From NCBI GenBank assembly GCA_001604185.1, contig LVAV01000032.1, forward strand, positions 186,001-250,000: a DNA stretch of 64,000 nucleotides, written 5' to 3'. Origin of the DNA: Clostridiales bacterium Firm_16 (lineage in GTDB: Bacteria > Bacillota > Clostridia > Saccharofermentanales > Saccharofermentanaceae). Of the stretch, positions 45,239 to 54,338 are shown in pieces. Each line of letters opens with the position of its first letter. Positions within the stretch are counted from its first letter, which is position 1. Below the pieces are notes generated by a model. That model saw only the letters and a list, made by a program, of their open reading frames with translations. It had not been told where the DNA came from and searched no databases. Made by a program: the position numbers and the translations under genes.

Positions 45239-48019
45239 TCAATCGATCTTCAATTTGTCCAGTCCATGCAAATAGGTAAACTTCAATGTCTTGAGCTTGA
45301 GACCTCGTTTTCCGAAATGCAGACGATAGATTGAATGTTTGTTCAACAGTAGGAATTCCGCTTTACGGCTCATGTCTTCACCATCGGAACCATTGAAGGT
45401 AATCACCCGCAACGGGATACTCGTATAGTAAAGCGTGATCGGAAGCTGTGCCAGCGGCTCCAGTTCCGAGGAAGCGATCAGTTCACACTCATAGACACCC
45501 GGCGTATCACATGTCACACCTATGACATAGTCCTTGCCGTCCGTGGTATCCACATCCACTTCGACTACCGGATTCGCTTCAATATCGTAGTACAGATCTA
45601 CCTTCGCCTCGATGGTGTCTTCAGAGAACGGGCAATCGATGTGCTTAACCACAGGCTTATCCCCCATGACCGCATCCATGGCCGGAGTGTTCATGGCGAA
45701 ACGCAAGATGTTGGCCGCATTTCTCTGCAGCTCGGCTCTCGTGATCAGATCAGTCCTGCCGCCTGTCAGATTCTCATAGGTATCCGATGCCAGAAGGGAT
45801 TCCTTCTCCACATTCGAGCACACCATATAAACATCGCACTGGGAACGGGCCATAACAGAATGGCTTCGCAGATTGTGATCGTGAGGATTCTCCGGGATGC
45901 AATCGATATATGCCCACCAGTCTGTCATGAGAAGACCTGTATAACCCCACTGCTCTCGAAGGATCGTGGTATTCAGCTCATAGTTGGCTGTACCGAAGGT
46001 GCCGTTGATCATGTTATATACGCTCATGATGCTTCGCGCTGCGCCTTCCTTCACTGCGATCTCGAACCCCTTCAGATAGATCTCACGAAGTGCTCTCTCC
46101 GAAACGATGGAATCCATGAAACGTCTTCTCGTCTCACGGTTATTGCAGCAGAAATGCTTGATGGTCGCCGTGACACCGTGCTTCTCCAGTCCCGCAATCT
46201 GAGCGCAGGCCATGCGTCCTGTCAGCAGCGGATCCTCGGAGAAGTACTCGAAGTTTCTTCCGTTTAACGGATGACGATGGATGTTGATACCCGGACCCAG
46301 GATCGAATCCACTTCGTTGCTGACCATCTCGATACCAAACCAATTGAAAAGCTCTTCGTTCAGTTCTTCGTTAAATGTACATGCCAGGCAGGTTCCATTC
46401 GGCAAGGAGAACGCCTTCTTGCCACTGTCGATACGCATGCCGGAAGGACCGTCATCGCAGCACAGTGCAGGAATACCTTTATCCATCAGTTCACGGGAAG
46501 CGCCCGCATAAGCAGCGGCCGTTCCGGTAGTGACCTTCGGGCTGCCCATGCCCTCTCCTCGGATGATCAAAGTGAGCTCCTCATCCGAAAGCTGGGCGAT
46601 GAACTCATCCAGCGAGTTCTTTTGCAGCTTTACATCGGCAAGCTTGATACCCTTATCGCCGGTCTGCGGGATCTCTTTCTGCACCCGGTCAAGTCTCGTA
46701 TCCAGATGTTCAACCTGACGAAGCGGAACGGGTTCGTATTTGCCGCCTATGGTCAGTCTTTCGAAAGCCTGAAGCGGCTTGGCAGCAGACTCCAACGGTT
46801 CCAGCATCGTGTCTTCCGAAACTTCTATGGAGCCCACTTCGGATGCATCAACAACATCGATACCGGCATAGAAGGAATAGGTGCCCTTCGGAAGTACCCA
46901 TCCGGTCTGACCCATCAGTCTGCCGTCATCGTCGAAAGCTGCAAATCGATTGCTTCCGCAGGAAAGAGTTATCTCCTGCTCCTGACCCGGAGCCAGTTCC
47001 GATGTCTTGGCAAAATCAACCAGCACACGTGCCGGGGTCGCTATACGATCGGAGGGCGCCTGAGCGAAGAGCATCACGGTCTTCTTGCCGACACGTTCTC
47101 CGATATTCTTCACAAGAAGCTTCAAGCTGACATCGGTTCCCGAAGCGGTAAAATCCGAAACAGCGATGCGGAACTTTGTATAGGAAAGGCCAAATCCGAA
47201 AGGATACAGGACTTTCTCCGGTGCGAATGTCGAGAAATAACGATATCCCACGAAGATATCCTCGGCATAGAAATCACGGGACAGGTCTTCTCCGCCGAAA
47301 TTCGCAGAAGACGGATAATCCGAAAGTTCCCGGGCAATGGTATCGGTCAGACATCCGGAAGGATTCGATTTACCTGTTACGAGATCCGCACAGGCCGTAC
47401 CGCCGATCATGCCGGCCTGCCATACATAGAGCACAGCAGCAGGATCGTATTTCTCGACCCATGACATATCGATTATGTTTCCCACGTTCAGAAGAACGAT
47501 GGTCTTACTGAAGGAAGCACAGACTTTCGACAGCATCTCCTCCTCCCCGTCACTAAGGAAGAAGGAACCTTTCTGATCCGTATTGTCACGGTCTTCACCA
47601 GCCGTACGGGCAATCACCAGGATCGCTGCGTCATTTCTCTCCGAAGCGGTTTTTACAACCTCATCTGAAAGCGGCATTTCCGGCTGGGACCATTTCTCCT
47701 TGCCCCATCCGAGACCCGGGTCTACCGGATTCTTGGCTTCCCATTCATCGTAGATCTTCAGGAGATCTTCATCGACCGTGATCCCGTCCGCATTCTGCAG
47801 TCCCTCAAGGATGGAGACCACATGCTTGACGTTGACCATACCGCCGGAGCCGGTACCGCTCTTATAGTAATTCCGCTGCATTCTACCGAAGACGGCGACC
47901 TTCGCACCATCAGACAGTGGAAGCGTATCTCTGTCATTCTTCAGAAGGACCGAGCCTTCGCGCGCAACCTGAATGGCCGCATCCGTGTACTTGTTCCAGT
48001 CAAGGATATATTCAGACAT
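45239..48019 (-). CDS. Glycoside hydrolase family 3 enzyme with permuted domain order
   Basis: A 926-residue GH3 enzyme (beta-glucosidase/xylosidase-like). The usual order is reversed: the GH3 C-domain comes first (EGSVLLKNDRDTLPL at the N terminus, then YPFGFGLSYTKF near residue 290), then an FN3-like domain, then the catalytic barrel (about 470-790). The barrel has CCDDGPSGMRI, GPGINIHRHPLNGRNFEYFSED (two pieces), IKHFCCNN and the nucleophile in LLMTDWWAY (D700). This permuted form is known from gut Clostridia. No signal peptide is seen, so the enzyme is probably cytoplasmic and acts on imported oligosaccharides. The ATG at 48019 has GGAGG six bases upstream; no transporter is adjacent. Confidence 0.9.
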   Translation of the reverse strand: MSEYILDWNKYTDAAIQVAREGSVLLKNDRDTLPLSDGAKVAVFGRMQRNYYKSGTGSGGMVNVKHVVSILEGLQNADGITVDEDLLKIYDEWEAKNPVDPGLGWGKEKWSQPEMPLSDEVVKTASERNDAAILVIARTAGEDRDNTDQKGSFFLSDGEEEMLSKVCASFSKTIVLLNVGNIIDMSWVEKYDPAAVLYVWQAGMIGGTACADLVTGKSNPSGCLTDTIARELSDYPSSANFGGEDLSRDFYAEDIFVGYRYFSTFAPEKVLYPFGFGLSYTKFRIAVSDFTASGTDVSLKLLVKNIGERVGKKTVMLFAQAPSDRIATPARVLVDFAKTSELAPGQEQEITLSCGSNRFAAFDDDGRLMGQTGWVLPKGTYSFYAGIDVVDASEVGSIEVSEDTMLEPLESAAKPLQAFERLTIGGKYEPVPLRQVEHLDTRLDRVQKEIPQTGDKGIKLADVKLQKNSLDEFIAQLSDEELTLIIRGEGMGSPKVTTGTAAAYAGASRELMDKGIPALCCDDGPSGMRIDSGKKAFSLPNGTCLACTFNEELNEELFNWFGIEMVSNEVDSILGPGINIHRHPLNGRNFEYFSEDPLLTGRMACAQIAGLEKHGVTATIKHFCCNNRETRRRFMDSIVSERALREIYLKGFEIAVKEGAARSIMSVYNMINGTFGTANYELNTTILREQWGYTGLLMTDWWAYIDCIPENPHDHNLRSHSVMARSQCDVYMVCSNVEKESLLASDTYENLTGGRTDLITRAELQRNAANILRFAMNTPAMDAVMGDKPVVKHIDCPFSEDTIEAKVDLYYDIEANPVVEVDVDTTDGKDYVIGVTCDTPGVYECELIASSELEPLAQLPITLYYTSIPLRVITFNGSDGEDMSRKAEFLLLNKHSIYRLHFGKRGLKLKTLKFTYLHGLDKLKID

Positions 48020-48033
48020 AAGCACCTCCGAAA

Positions 48034-48068
48034 ATAGGGTAGAATCCACTATTATGATTCTACCCTAT
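48034..48068 (-). promoter_or_regulatory. Perfect 13-bp palindrome over the GH3 promoter region
   Basis: ATAGGGTAGAATC (48034-48046) and its exact complement (48056-48068) flank a 9-base centre containing CATAAT on the minus strand, a possible -10. It lies 15 bases before the GH3 ATG and looks like a repressor operator; as RNA it would fold into a hairpin next to the ribosome site. Confidence 0.6.
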
Positions 48069-48128
48069 CCGCATACATAAGTGATGTCTTTTTTGCAAAC
48101 AATTCGAAGCACTGCCTCGATTTACATA

Positions 48129-50144
48129 TTATTTCTGTGTTCCGCTGACCAGTTTCAGATACGTCTTTCTTGTGAAAAGATAGGCGATAGTATACACGAT
48201 TGCAAAGACTACAATGCAGGCACCCAGAATCAGCAGGAAACGCTGTGGTTCACACCCGCCAATTAACTGCAGGATACGGTTGACCATCGGGTAGGCCGCC
48301 ATAGTATGAATCACAGCCACCACCAGTGGAAGCAGGAACACGACTACGATCTGCGAATTGATGGACTTCCGGATTTCTTTTCTGGTCAGTCCGACTTTTC
48401 TCATAATGGCGAACCGTCGGGAATCCTCATAGCCCTGAAGCAGCTGACTGAAATACATATTCAGAATCGTAATCGTCAGAAATGCGATGCTCAGAAAAAT
48501 ACCCAGGAAGAAGAGTCCTCCGTATATACCGATGATATCATCTATATCAACGATCCTGCAGCTGACATTATATCCATAGTCCGGATGATTTTTAATCAGA
48601 TCATCATAGAATGCACGCTGTATCGCCTCGTCTGAAGACGTATTGATCAGTACTCTTGCCTGACCATTACCACGTTCTACGACACTTGGACTGAGATACT
48701 TAGTCAGTTCTTCCAAAGACTCCTCATCTGGTGTCATAAAGAAGTACACACCTTCGCTCATATCGATACTCATACCATAGCCGATCTGCGGTGCCTGGGG
48801 AAGGCGGACCAGTTCGTAGGACGGCGACTTCTCAGAAACAGGATTTCCGTCCAGATCGATGGTCTGAAAAGCGAGCTCGTCGGGCAGGTCAGGGCCCTGG
48901 AGCGGATAGTAACCTAGCTGTCCCTTCTCCAGCTTGATATCCGTATCGTTGGCGATATTATACAGATCAAGCGATAACACGAAGACCTCTTTCATACGGT
49001 CACTGTTGTAGTTCGGATACGTGATCACGACACCATCCCGGATACTGGAATATGCGTTGTAATCCTTATACTTCACGATCTTATCAATCTGCATTCCGAT
49101 CTGCTCCGCTCTATCTTTCAACGTCTGGATATGATCCGCAATTGCGTCGTCATCGTATCCTTCTTCATAGATGATATCGAAATCCACGCGGTACCAATTC
49201 TCCGCCTGTACACGGATCGTACTGTAAAGAGTCATTACAGAAGAAATCGTCACCAGTACCATCGTTGCAAAAATACATATCGTGGCCAGTGTAGCCGCGT
49301 TTCTCTTCATGCGGTAAAGCATACCGGAGACCGAAATAAAATGACTAGTCTTATAGTAATAGTTCTTCTTCATTTTCATGGTGTTGAGGATCGTGATCGA
49401 TCCTGCCGTGAAAAGACAGATCGTTCCCAAAATAACAAGGCTTACTGCAAAAAAGAAGAAACTAAATGCCTGAACTGCACTTTGGGATCGGATGGCCAGA
49501 AGATATCCGCATGACAGAAGGAATACACCGACAAGCGCCAGAGGCCAGTTCGACTTCGGCTTCTTCTCACCTTTGGCTTCTTCCTTCATGTAGTCAAGCG
49601 AATTGGTACGCAGGATACTGACACAGTTGAAAAGGAAATACAGCAGGAAGAAGAATCCAAAGGCAGCCATGTTGATCAGGATTGGGAACCAGTTGATCTT
49701 CCATCCGAAATCCGCCTCATTGTGATAGATTTTCAGAATCACGAGCTGCAGAAATTTAGAAACAATGACACCGATTACCGATGCCGGGATCACACTGAGA
49801 ACATATACACAGAATGTCTCGATGAAATGTACACGGATGATATGCTTCTTCTGCATACCAAGCATGCTATAAAGACCCAGCTCTTTCTTTCTCTGCTTGA
49901 TGACGAAACGGCTGACGCTGTTGAGAAAGAAGAAACTGATCATGTACATGACGAAAAGGCCGAAAAACATCAGCATCTGAAGGGTCGAACCTCCGCTGAT
50001 AGACCCGATAACTTCGTCCATACTGAGGTTGAAGATAATGAAGGTGATCGTGATCATCATGATGCTGGAAATGATATACGGCACATAAATGATCTTGTTC
50101 TTGCTGAGCGCATTGGCCGCAAGACTTCTATAAATATTTCTCAT
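48129..50144 (-). CDS. BceB-like ABC transporter permease
   Basis: A 671-residue permease of the BceB type (FtsX-like, about ten membrane helices with one large extracellular domain at about residues 305-520). Near the N terminus it has LYSMLGMQKKHIIRVHFIET, the FtsX coupling region, and near the C terminus MRKVGLTRKEIRKSINSQ. BceAB transporters sense and relieve attack by peptide antibiotics on lipid II-cycle intermediates and signal to a paired kinase. It follows the ATPase gene by 16 bases, with a GGAGG site. The antibiotic ligand cannot be predicted. Confidence 0.88.
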   Translation of the reverse strand: MRNIYRSLAANALSKNKIIYVPYIISSIMMITITFIIFNLSMDEVIGSISGGSTLQMLMFFGLFVMYMISFFFLNSVSRFVIKQRKKELGLYSMLGMQKKHIIRVHFIETFCVYVLSVIPASVIGVIVSKFLQLVILKIYHNEADFGWKINWFPILINMAAFGFFFLLYFLFNCVSILRTNSLDYMKEEAKGEKKPKSNWPLALVGVFLLSCGYLLAIRSQSAVQAFSFFFFAVSLVILGTICLFTAGSITILNTMKMKKNYYYKTSHFISVSGMLYRMKRNAATLATICIFATMVLVTISSVMTLYSTIRVQAENWYRVDFDIIYEEGYDDDAIADHIQTLKDRAEQIGMQIDKIVKYKDYNAYSSIRDGVVITYPNYNSDRMKEVFVLSLDLYNIANDTDIKLEKGQLGYYPLQGPDLPDELAFQTIDLDGNPVSEKSPSYELVRLPQAPQIGYGMSIDMSEGVYFFMTPDEESLEELTKYLSPSVVERGNGQARVLINTSSDEAIQRAFYDDLIKNHPDYGYNVSCRIVDIDDIIGIYGGLFFLGIFLSIAFLTITILNMYFSQLLQGYEDSRRFAIMRKVGLTRKEIRKSINSQIVVVFLLPLVVAVIHTMAAYPMVNRILQLIGGCEPQRFLLILGACIVVFAIVYTIAYLFTRKTYLKLVSGTQK

Positions 50145-50160
50145 AGTCGTCTTCCTCCGG

Positions 50161-50934
50161 TCAATCCTTCACAGTCTGCACGCCATCGCCCAGCATGGCG
50201 GTCAGTGAATCAGAGATCCTTCTATAGAATTCACTATTGCTCTCATTGCCACGATAGATCTGGTGATATACGATTCCATCCTTTATGAAAAGCACTCGCC
50301 CCGATGTGCTGGCGGCTTTTACAGAATGGGTAACCATCAGGATGGTCTGGCCCTCTTTATTGATACCTGCGAACTGTTCCAGAAGTTCATCTGTTGAACG
50401 AGAATCCAGTGCACCTGTCGGCTCATCAGCCAGCACCAGCTCCGGCTGGGTGATAATGGCACGGGCCACAGCTACGCGCTGTTTCTGTCCGCCGGAGATC
50501 TCATATGGAAACTTATCCAGAAGATGGGAAATACCCAGTTTTTGAGCGATAGGGCGAATACGGGAATCCATCTCCGAATGATGAAGTCCTGCCAGAACCA
50601 ATGGCAGATAGATATTGTCTCGGACGGAGAAATTATCCAGAAGATTGAACTCCTGGAATACAAAACCCAGACGTTCACGACGGAACTTGGCCAGTTCTTT
50701 TTCCTTAATGGTACTCATACGATTACCGTCCAGAAGCACTTCGCCCTCGGTCGGTTTATCCAGTGTAGCAATGATATTCAGAAGTGTCGTCTTACCGGAT
50801 CCGGACTCGCCCATGATGGCTACGAACTCACCCCGCTCCACCGTAAGATTCACGTTCTGGAGCGCCGTGACTTTGTTGCCGCCGAAGCGCGTAGTATAGA
50901 CCTTTCTCAGATTATTGACCTCTAACATTGACAT
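50161..50934 (-). CDS. BceA-like ABC transporter ATP-binding protein
   Basis: A 257-residue ATPase. Walker A is MGESGSGKTT, the Q-loop lies in GFVFQEFNLL, the signature is ISGGQKQRVAVARA and Walker B is LVLADEPTGALD, with switch His in VTHSV. This matches the BceA/MacB-like group that pairs with FtsX-type permeases. The ATG at 50934 follows GGGGAG; the ATG at 50928 is also possible. It is separated from the kinase gene by 164 bases holding a terminator, so bceAB-like transcription probably starts on its own. Confidence 0.92.
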   Translation of the reverse strand: MSMLEVNNLRKVYTTRFGGNKVTALQNVNLTVERGEFVAIMGESGSGKTTLLNIIATLDKPTEGEVLLDGNRMSTIKEKELAKFRRERLGFVFQEFNLLDNFSVRDNIYLPLVLAGLHHSEMDSRIRPIAQKLGISHLLDKFPYEISGGQKQRVAVARAIITQPELVLADEPTGALDSRSTDELLEQFAGINKEGQTILMVTHSVKAASTSGRVLFIKDGIVYHQIYRGNESNSEFYRRISDSLTAMLGDGVQTVKD

Positions 50935-51043
50935 AGAAGAATCTCCCCTCTCTTGGCACACCGCGGTCGTGGCATGCCCTTCGTTGTGTTCTTGTCAATC
51001 TTACACTTTCCGGTATGACCGTTACCATCGATTTACCTTACAT

Positions 51044-51078
51044 AAAAACCCCCAATCTTACATTTTCGTAAGATTGGG
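51044..51078 (-). terminator. Terminator between the kinase gene and the ABC genes
   Basis: An 11-bp perfect stem (51051-51061 with 51068-51078, loop of 6) is followed on the minus strand by GGTTTTTATG. It separates the regulator operon from the transporter operon. Confidence 0.85.
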
Positions 51079-51098
51079 AAGGATCCGTTTCTGTTGCG

Positions 51099-52115
51099 TT
51101 ATTTGTTGCCGAACCGCACCGTCACTTTCGTACCTTTGCCTACCTCGGAATCGAAGATTACCTCCGCCGAGATCATGTCAGCAGCTTTCTTGACCAGGTA
51201 CAATCCCAGACCCGTGGACTTCTTCTCATTATGTCCGTTATAGCCGGTATATCCCTTCTCGAAGATACGTGGCAGGTCTTCCTTAGCGATACCGATTCCT
51301 TCGTCCTCGATGGTAAAGGATGTATTCTCCGCATCTCCGTAGAAATGCACCGTACCGGACTTCTGGTACTTAATGGCATTGGAGATCAGCTGACCGACAA
51401 TAAAGCCCAGCCATTTCTTATCCGTAGATACCTCAAGGTTGGAAGGCTTGAAATCCACCGACAAGCCCTGTGTCATGAACATGGTCATGGCACGCTTGAT
51501 CTCTGCGCGGACCACATCGTCTACTTTCACTTTGGCGAACTGCAGATCGTTGCTCTCAGATCCCAATCGCAGATAGTTCAATGCCATGTCTGCATAGTTC
51601 TCCACATGGATCAACTGGGAACGAAGACGACTGGCCGTCTCCTGATCCTCCATATTCTGAATGATCAACGATAGAGCCGAGATCGGCGTCTTGATCTGGT
51701 GTACCCACATGGTGTAGTAATCCAGCAACGCGTTATAACTTAAGGCATTCTCTTCCTTCACCTTAGACAACTCATCGGAAAGCTTCACCATCAGATCGCG
51801 ATAATCCTTCTCGATCAATCCGATCTTCTCCTCTACGCTTCCGAGGTTCTCATCCTTCTCATTAAATTCTGCGGCCAGGCCCTGAGGGAATTCCATTCCC
51901 TGAGAAAGAAAAGTATGCTTCTTCGTATATTTCCGCAGACCCAGTGTACCGACGATCGCACCAATGATAAGCAGGATCGCCGCACTCAGCGCCACGGGCA
52001 TCATGGAGAAGTTATAGGCCCAGCAGACCAGTGCCAGGACCAGAATACTTACCAACGACGCCACTATAGCGCCCAATCGGCTCTTCAGATATGCGAACAG
52101 GACTTTCTTATTCAA
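51099..52115 (-). CDS. BceS-like intramembrane-sensing histidine kinase
   Basis: A 338-residue histidine kinase. Two N-terminal membrane helices (about residues 12-34 and 40-60) are joined by a very short loop, so there is no extracellular sensor domain, the mark of intramembrane-sensing kinases that receive their signal from the BceAB transporter. The phosphorylated His is in MWVHQIKTPISAL (H139). The ATPase part has FIVGQLISNAIKYQ (N box), EDEGIGIAKEDLPRIFEKGY (G1/F boxes) and STGLGLYLVKK (G2). It starts with TTG inside the last codons of the response regulator gene (overlap of eight bases). Confidence 0.88.
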   Translation of the reverse strand: MNKKVLFAYLKSRLGAIVASLVSILVLALVCWAYNFSMMPVALSAAILLIIGAIVGTLGLRKYTKKHTFLSQGMEFPQGLAAEFNEKDENLGSVEEKIGLIEKDYRDLMVKLSDELSKVKEENALSYNALLDYYTMWVHQIKTPISALSLIIQNMEDQETASRLRSQLIHVENYADMALNYLRLGSESNDLQFAKVKVDDVVRAEIKRAMTMFMTQGLSVDFKPSNLEVSTDKKWLGFIVGQLISNAIKYQKSGTVHFYGDAENTSFTIEDEGIGIAKEDLPRIFEKGYTGYNGHNEKKSTGLGLYLVKKAADMISAEVIFDSEVGKGTKVTVRFGNK

Positions 52116-52785
52116 TGATGTAGCCCTGTCCTTTCTTCGTTACGATGAAGTCCGGAAGACCGGCGGCTTCCAGTTTCTTTCTAAGACGGTTCATGTTGAC
52201 GGACAGCGTGTTCTCATCTACAAAACAGTCGTCATCCCAGAGCTGCTGCATCAGGGAATTACGAGAAACGATGCTGCCCTTGGCAGAAAGAAGCGCCGAC
52301 ATGATACGGTTCTCATTCTTCGTCAGTTCGATTTTCTGCCCTGCCACGGTCATGGTGGAATCTGCAGCATTATAAGATGCACCACGATACTCGATGACGT
52401 CGCTCTTCTCTTCTGCGAAAGCATAGGCTCTGCGGAGCACTGCCATGATCTTGGCCGTCAGCACATTAAAGTCGAAAGGCTTGGCCACGAAATCGTCGGC
52501 CCCCATGTTGATGGCCGTTACCAGATTGATGTTGTCCGATGCAGATGACAGGAAGATCACCGGCACCTTGGACACCTCACGAATCTTCGTGCAGCGGATG
52601 AAGCCGTTGGCGAAAGGAAGTCCGATATCCATCAGCACCAGGTGAGGCTGAAAGGTATTAAACTCACCCAGAATATCTTCGAAATCCTCGGTCAGCTTCA
52701 CGTCATAGCCCCATCCGGTCATCATGGTCTTTAATTCTGTAGCAATGGTGAAGTCATCCTCCACCACCAGGATCTTATATGTCAT
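52108..52785 (-). CDS. OmpR/BceR-like response regulator
   Basis: A 225-residue regulator. The receiver domain has the acidic pair at 10-11 (VVEDDF), the phosphorylation site D53 in LVLMDIGLP, Ser/Thr in FLSSASD and Lys in FVAKPFDF. The C-terminal winged helix (about residues 130-225) has LTKNENRIMSALLSAKG and SVNMNRLRKKLEAAG, the OmpR type. It lies six bases after the PASTA lipoprotein gene and overlaps the kinase start, so lipoprotein, regulator and kinase share one operon. Likely target: the bceAB-like genes just downstream. Confidence 0.9.
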   Translation of the reverse strand: MTYKILVVEDDFTIATELKTMMTGWGYDVKLTEDFEDILGEFNTFQPHLVLMDIGLPFANGFIRCTKIREVSKVPVIFLSSASDNINLVTAINMGADDFVAKPFDFNVLTAKIMAVLRRAYAFAEEKSDVIEYRGASYNAADSTMTVAGQKIELTKNENRIMSALLSAKGSIVSRNSLMQQLWDDDCFVDENTLSVNMNRLRKKLEAAGLPDFIVTKKGQGYIIE

Positions 52786-52791
52786 ATCCGA

Positions 52792-53571
52792 TCAACCGTC
52801 CTTCTCACAAACCAGTACGATGTTCGTTGTTCTCTTTACAGACTGACCTGCTTTCACATTCTGCTTGACCACTACCCAGTTGCTCTGCAGAATGATGGTC
52901 TTCTTACCGGACTCGGTAGTAATATTCATGAATCCGGCGGCCTTCAGTTTATCGATGGCCTTATCCAGTCGAAGCTCCGTCACATCCGGAACTTCCGCAT
53001 TCACATCCAACAGAGAATCCACTACCATCAGATCCGCCACTTCAATCTTATCCATGTGGGTGATCAGATCACACTTGAATGTAGTATCTCCCTTCGCGTT
53101 GAAAGAAGTCGTTTCCGAGATCGTGGAATCTCCGCGCTTCTCGAAACGCAGTGTATGGTCACCGGTCTTGGCCGTTACCGTCTCCAGATAGTAGCTTCCA
53201 TGCTCCAGTGTCTCCAGTTTCTTATCGTCCAGATAGACTACGATGGAGTACTTGGCCAGCGCGATATTCTCATGGAAGTCCAGATCCAACAGGATCGTGC
53301 ACTCACCCTGTTTCACCGGCGCAGTTGTGCTCTCCGTAGTTTCTTCTGTAGTTGTTTCCTCTGTCGTTGTCGTGGCTTCTGTGGTAGTCGTTGCTTCGGT
53401 CGTAGTCTCTTCCGTAGTGGTCGTAGCCTCAGTGGTTGTACTCTCCTCAGTCACTTTCGCATCCGAAGTCGCTTTACGTGTCGCCTTCGTCTCCTCCTGC
53501 TTACTGCAGCCCATCGCTGAGAAGCAAAGAGCAACTGCCATCAGAGCAGCTAAAGTTTTTACTCGTTTCAT
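52792..53571 (-). CDS. Lipoprotein with Thr/Glu linker and PASTA-like domain
   Basis: A 259-residue lipoprotein. The signal sequence ends in S-A-M-G-C22. A low-complexity linker of about 50 residues (TTTEATTTTEETTTE type) leads to a beta-rich domain (ILLDLDFHENIALAKYSIVVYLDDKKLET) and a C-terminal PASTA-like domain (VPDVTELRLDKAIDKLKAAGF ... VVVKQNVKAGQSVKRTTNIVLVC, given in parts). PASTA domains bind peptidoglycan or beta-lactams in other proteins. It is the first gene of the response regulator-kinase operon, six bases before the regulator start, so it may sense or report cell-wall state to that system (inference). Confidence 0.8.
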   Translation of the reverse strand: MKRVKTLAALMAVALCFSAMGCSKQEETKATRKATSDAKVTEESTTTEATTTTEETTTEATTTTEATTTTEETTTEETTESTTAPVKQGECTILLDLDFHENIALAKYSIVVYLDDKKLETLEHGSYYLETVTAKTGDHTLRFEKRGDSTISETTSFNAKGDTTFKCDLITHMDKIEVADLMVVDSLLDVNAEVPDVTELRLDKAIDKLKAAGFMNITTESGKKTIILQSNWVVVKQNVKAGQSVKRTTNIVLVCEKDG

Positions 53572-53622
53572 TTCTTTCTCCTCATTTCTTTTTCACTTCT
53601 TCATACATACAATATCCCAGAT

Positions 53623-53651
53623 ATTATACAACAACTGCCCCTGATTTCCAA
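53623..53651 (-). promoter_or_regulatory. Promoter of the lipoprotein-regulator-kinase operon
   Basis: On the minus strand TTGGAA (53651-53646) is 17 bases from a perfect TATAAT (53628-53623), about 50 bases before the ATG at 53571. Confidence 0.75.
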
Positions 53652-53702
53652 AAAGCAACGAGGCTGTCTCCGTGATCCGTCGACCACTTCCGAGACAGCC
53701 TC
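53650..53702 (-). terminator. Terminator after the 191-residue protein gene
   Basis: An 11-bp perfect stem pairs 53660-53670 with 53692-53702; on the minus strand CGTTGCTTTTT follows. It overlaps the -35 of the next promoter. Confidence 0.65.
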
Positions 53703-53734
53703 ATTCACTTTACTTTATGCAAAAAACTCTCGCC

Positions 53735-54310
53735 TCAGGCCCAGGGATTCTGAGCATCCGGGACCCGGATGCCTACCAGCAGGAACTGCTCCCACAGGAA
53801 CCACTCTCCTGTGGACGGCTTGGTGCGAAGTCTCACATACCGCGGATTATCTGCTCCGCCGGACGTGATGTAGATCGTCAGATAGCCTTCGTTGAAATTA
53901 TCTCGGCTATGGGGCGTCTCATATACTGTCACCGAGTACGGTCTCTGCGGCATGTAGTTATTTTGCGGTGTGGCACCGTTCAGATAGGAACGCGGCACAT
54001 AGTCCGAATCCATAAAGCGGTCACGGATGAAGGAGATCTCCATCGGAGACAGTGGCTGCGGTCCCTTCAGGAAATTCAGCATGCGGATGGATTCATCCTT
54101 GTTGAACGGATATACGCACAGCGCAGCCACAGTCAATGCAGCTACATCCAGCGGATCACGAAGCGAAGCTTCGGGAAGTGCCTGCATCTGCTCTAAAGTC
54201 TCCGGCATCTCCTGGAAGATGACTGTCTTACTTGTCTGCTGTGCGCCAGTGTTCTGGATGGCATTTCCGGCAGCATTGGCCATGTTTGCAATGTTATCAA
54301 ATAATCCCAT
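53735..54310 (-). CDS. Conserved hypothetical protein, 191 residues
   Basis: I do not recognise a characterised family. The N terminus is a short helical segment with Asn/Ala/Gly (NIANMANAAGNAIQ), followed by a region FQEMPETLEQMQALPEASLRDPLDVAALTV and a beta-rich C-terminal half (YSVTVYETPHSRDNFNEGYLTIYI, in parts; WFLWEQFLLVGIRVP). There is no signal peptide. The ATG follows AAGGAG. It lies 28 bases after the zinc-ribbon Ala/Pro-rich gene, which suggests the two proteins work together; a terminator follows. Confidence 0.7.
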   Translation of the reverse strand: MGLFDNIANMANAAGNAIQNTGAQQTSKTVIFQEMPETLEQMQALPEASLRDPLDVAALTVAALCVYPFNKDESIRMLNFLKGPQPLSPMEISFIRDRFMDSDYVPRSYLNGATPQNNYMPQRPYSVTVYETPHSRDNFNEGYLTIYITSGGADNPRYVRLRTKPSTGEWFLWEQFLLVGIRVPDAQNPWA

Positions 54311-54338
54311 AGGTTACTCCTTGTTTCTGTTTTTTTCT

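Noticed and set aside
50935-51043. BceR-type operator and promoter before the ABC ATPase gene
   Set aside because: An imperfect TGTCA-N3-TTACA lies at 50994-51006, but no -10 fits the TTGACA there, so I do not claim a site.
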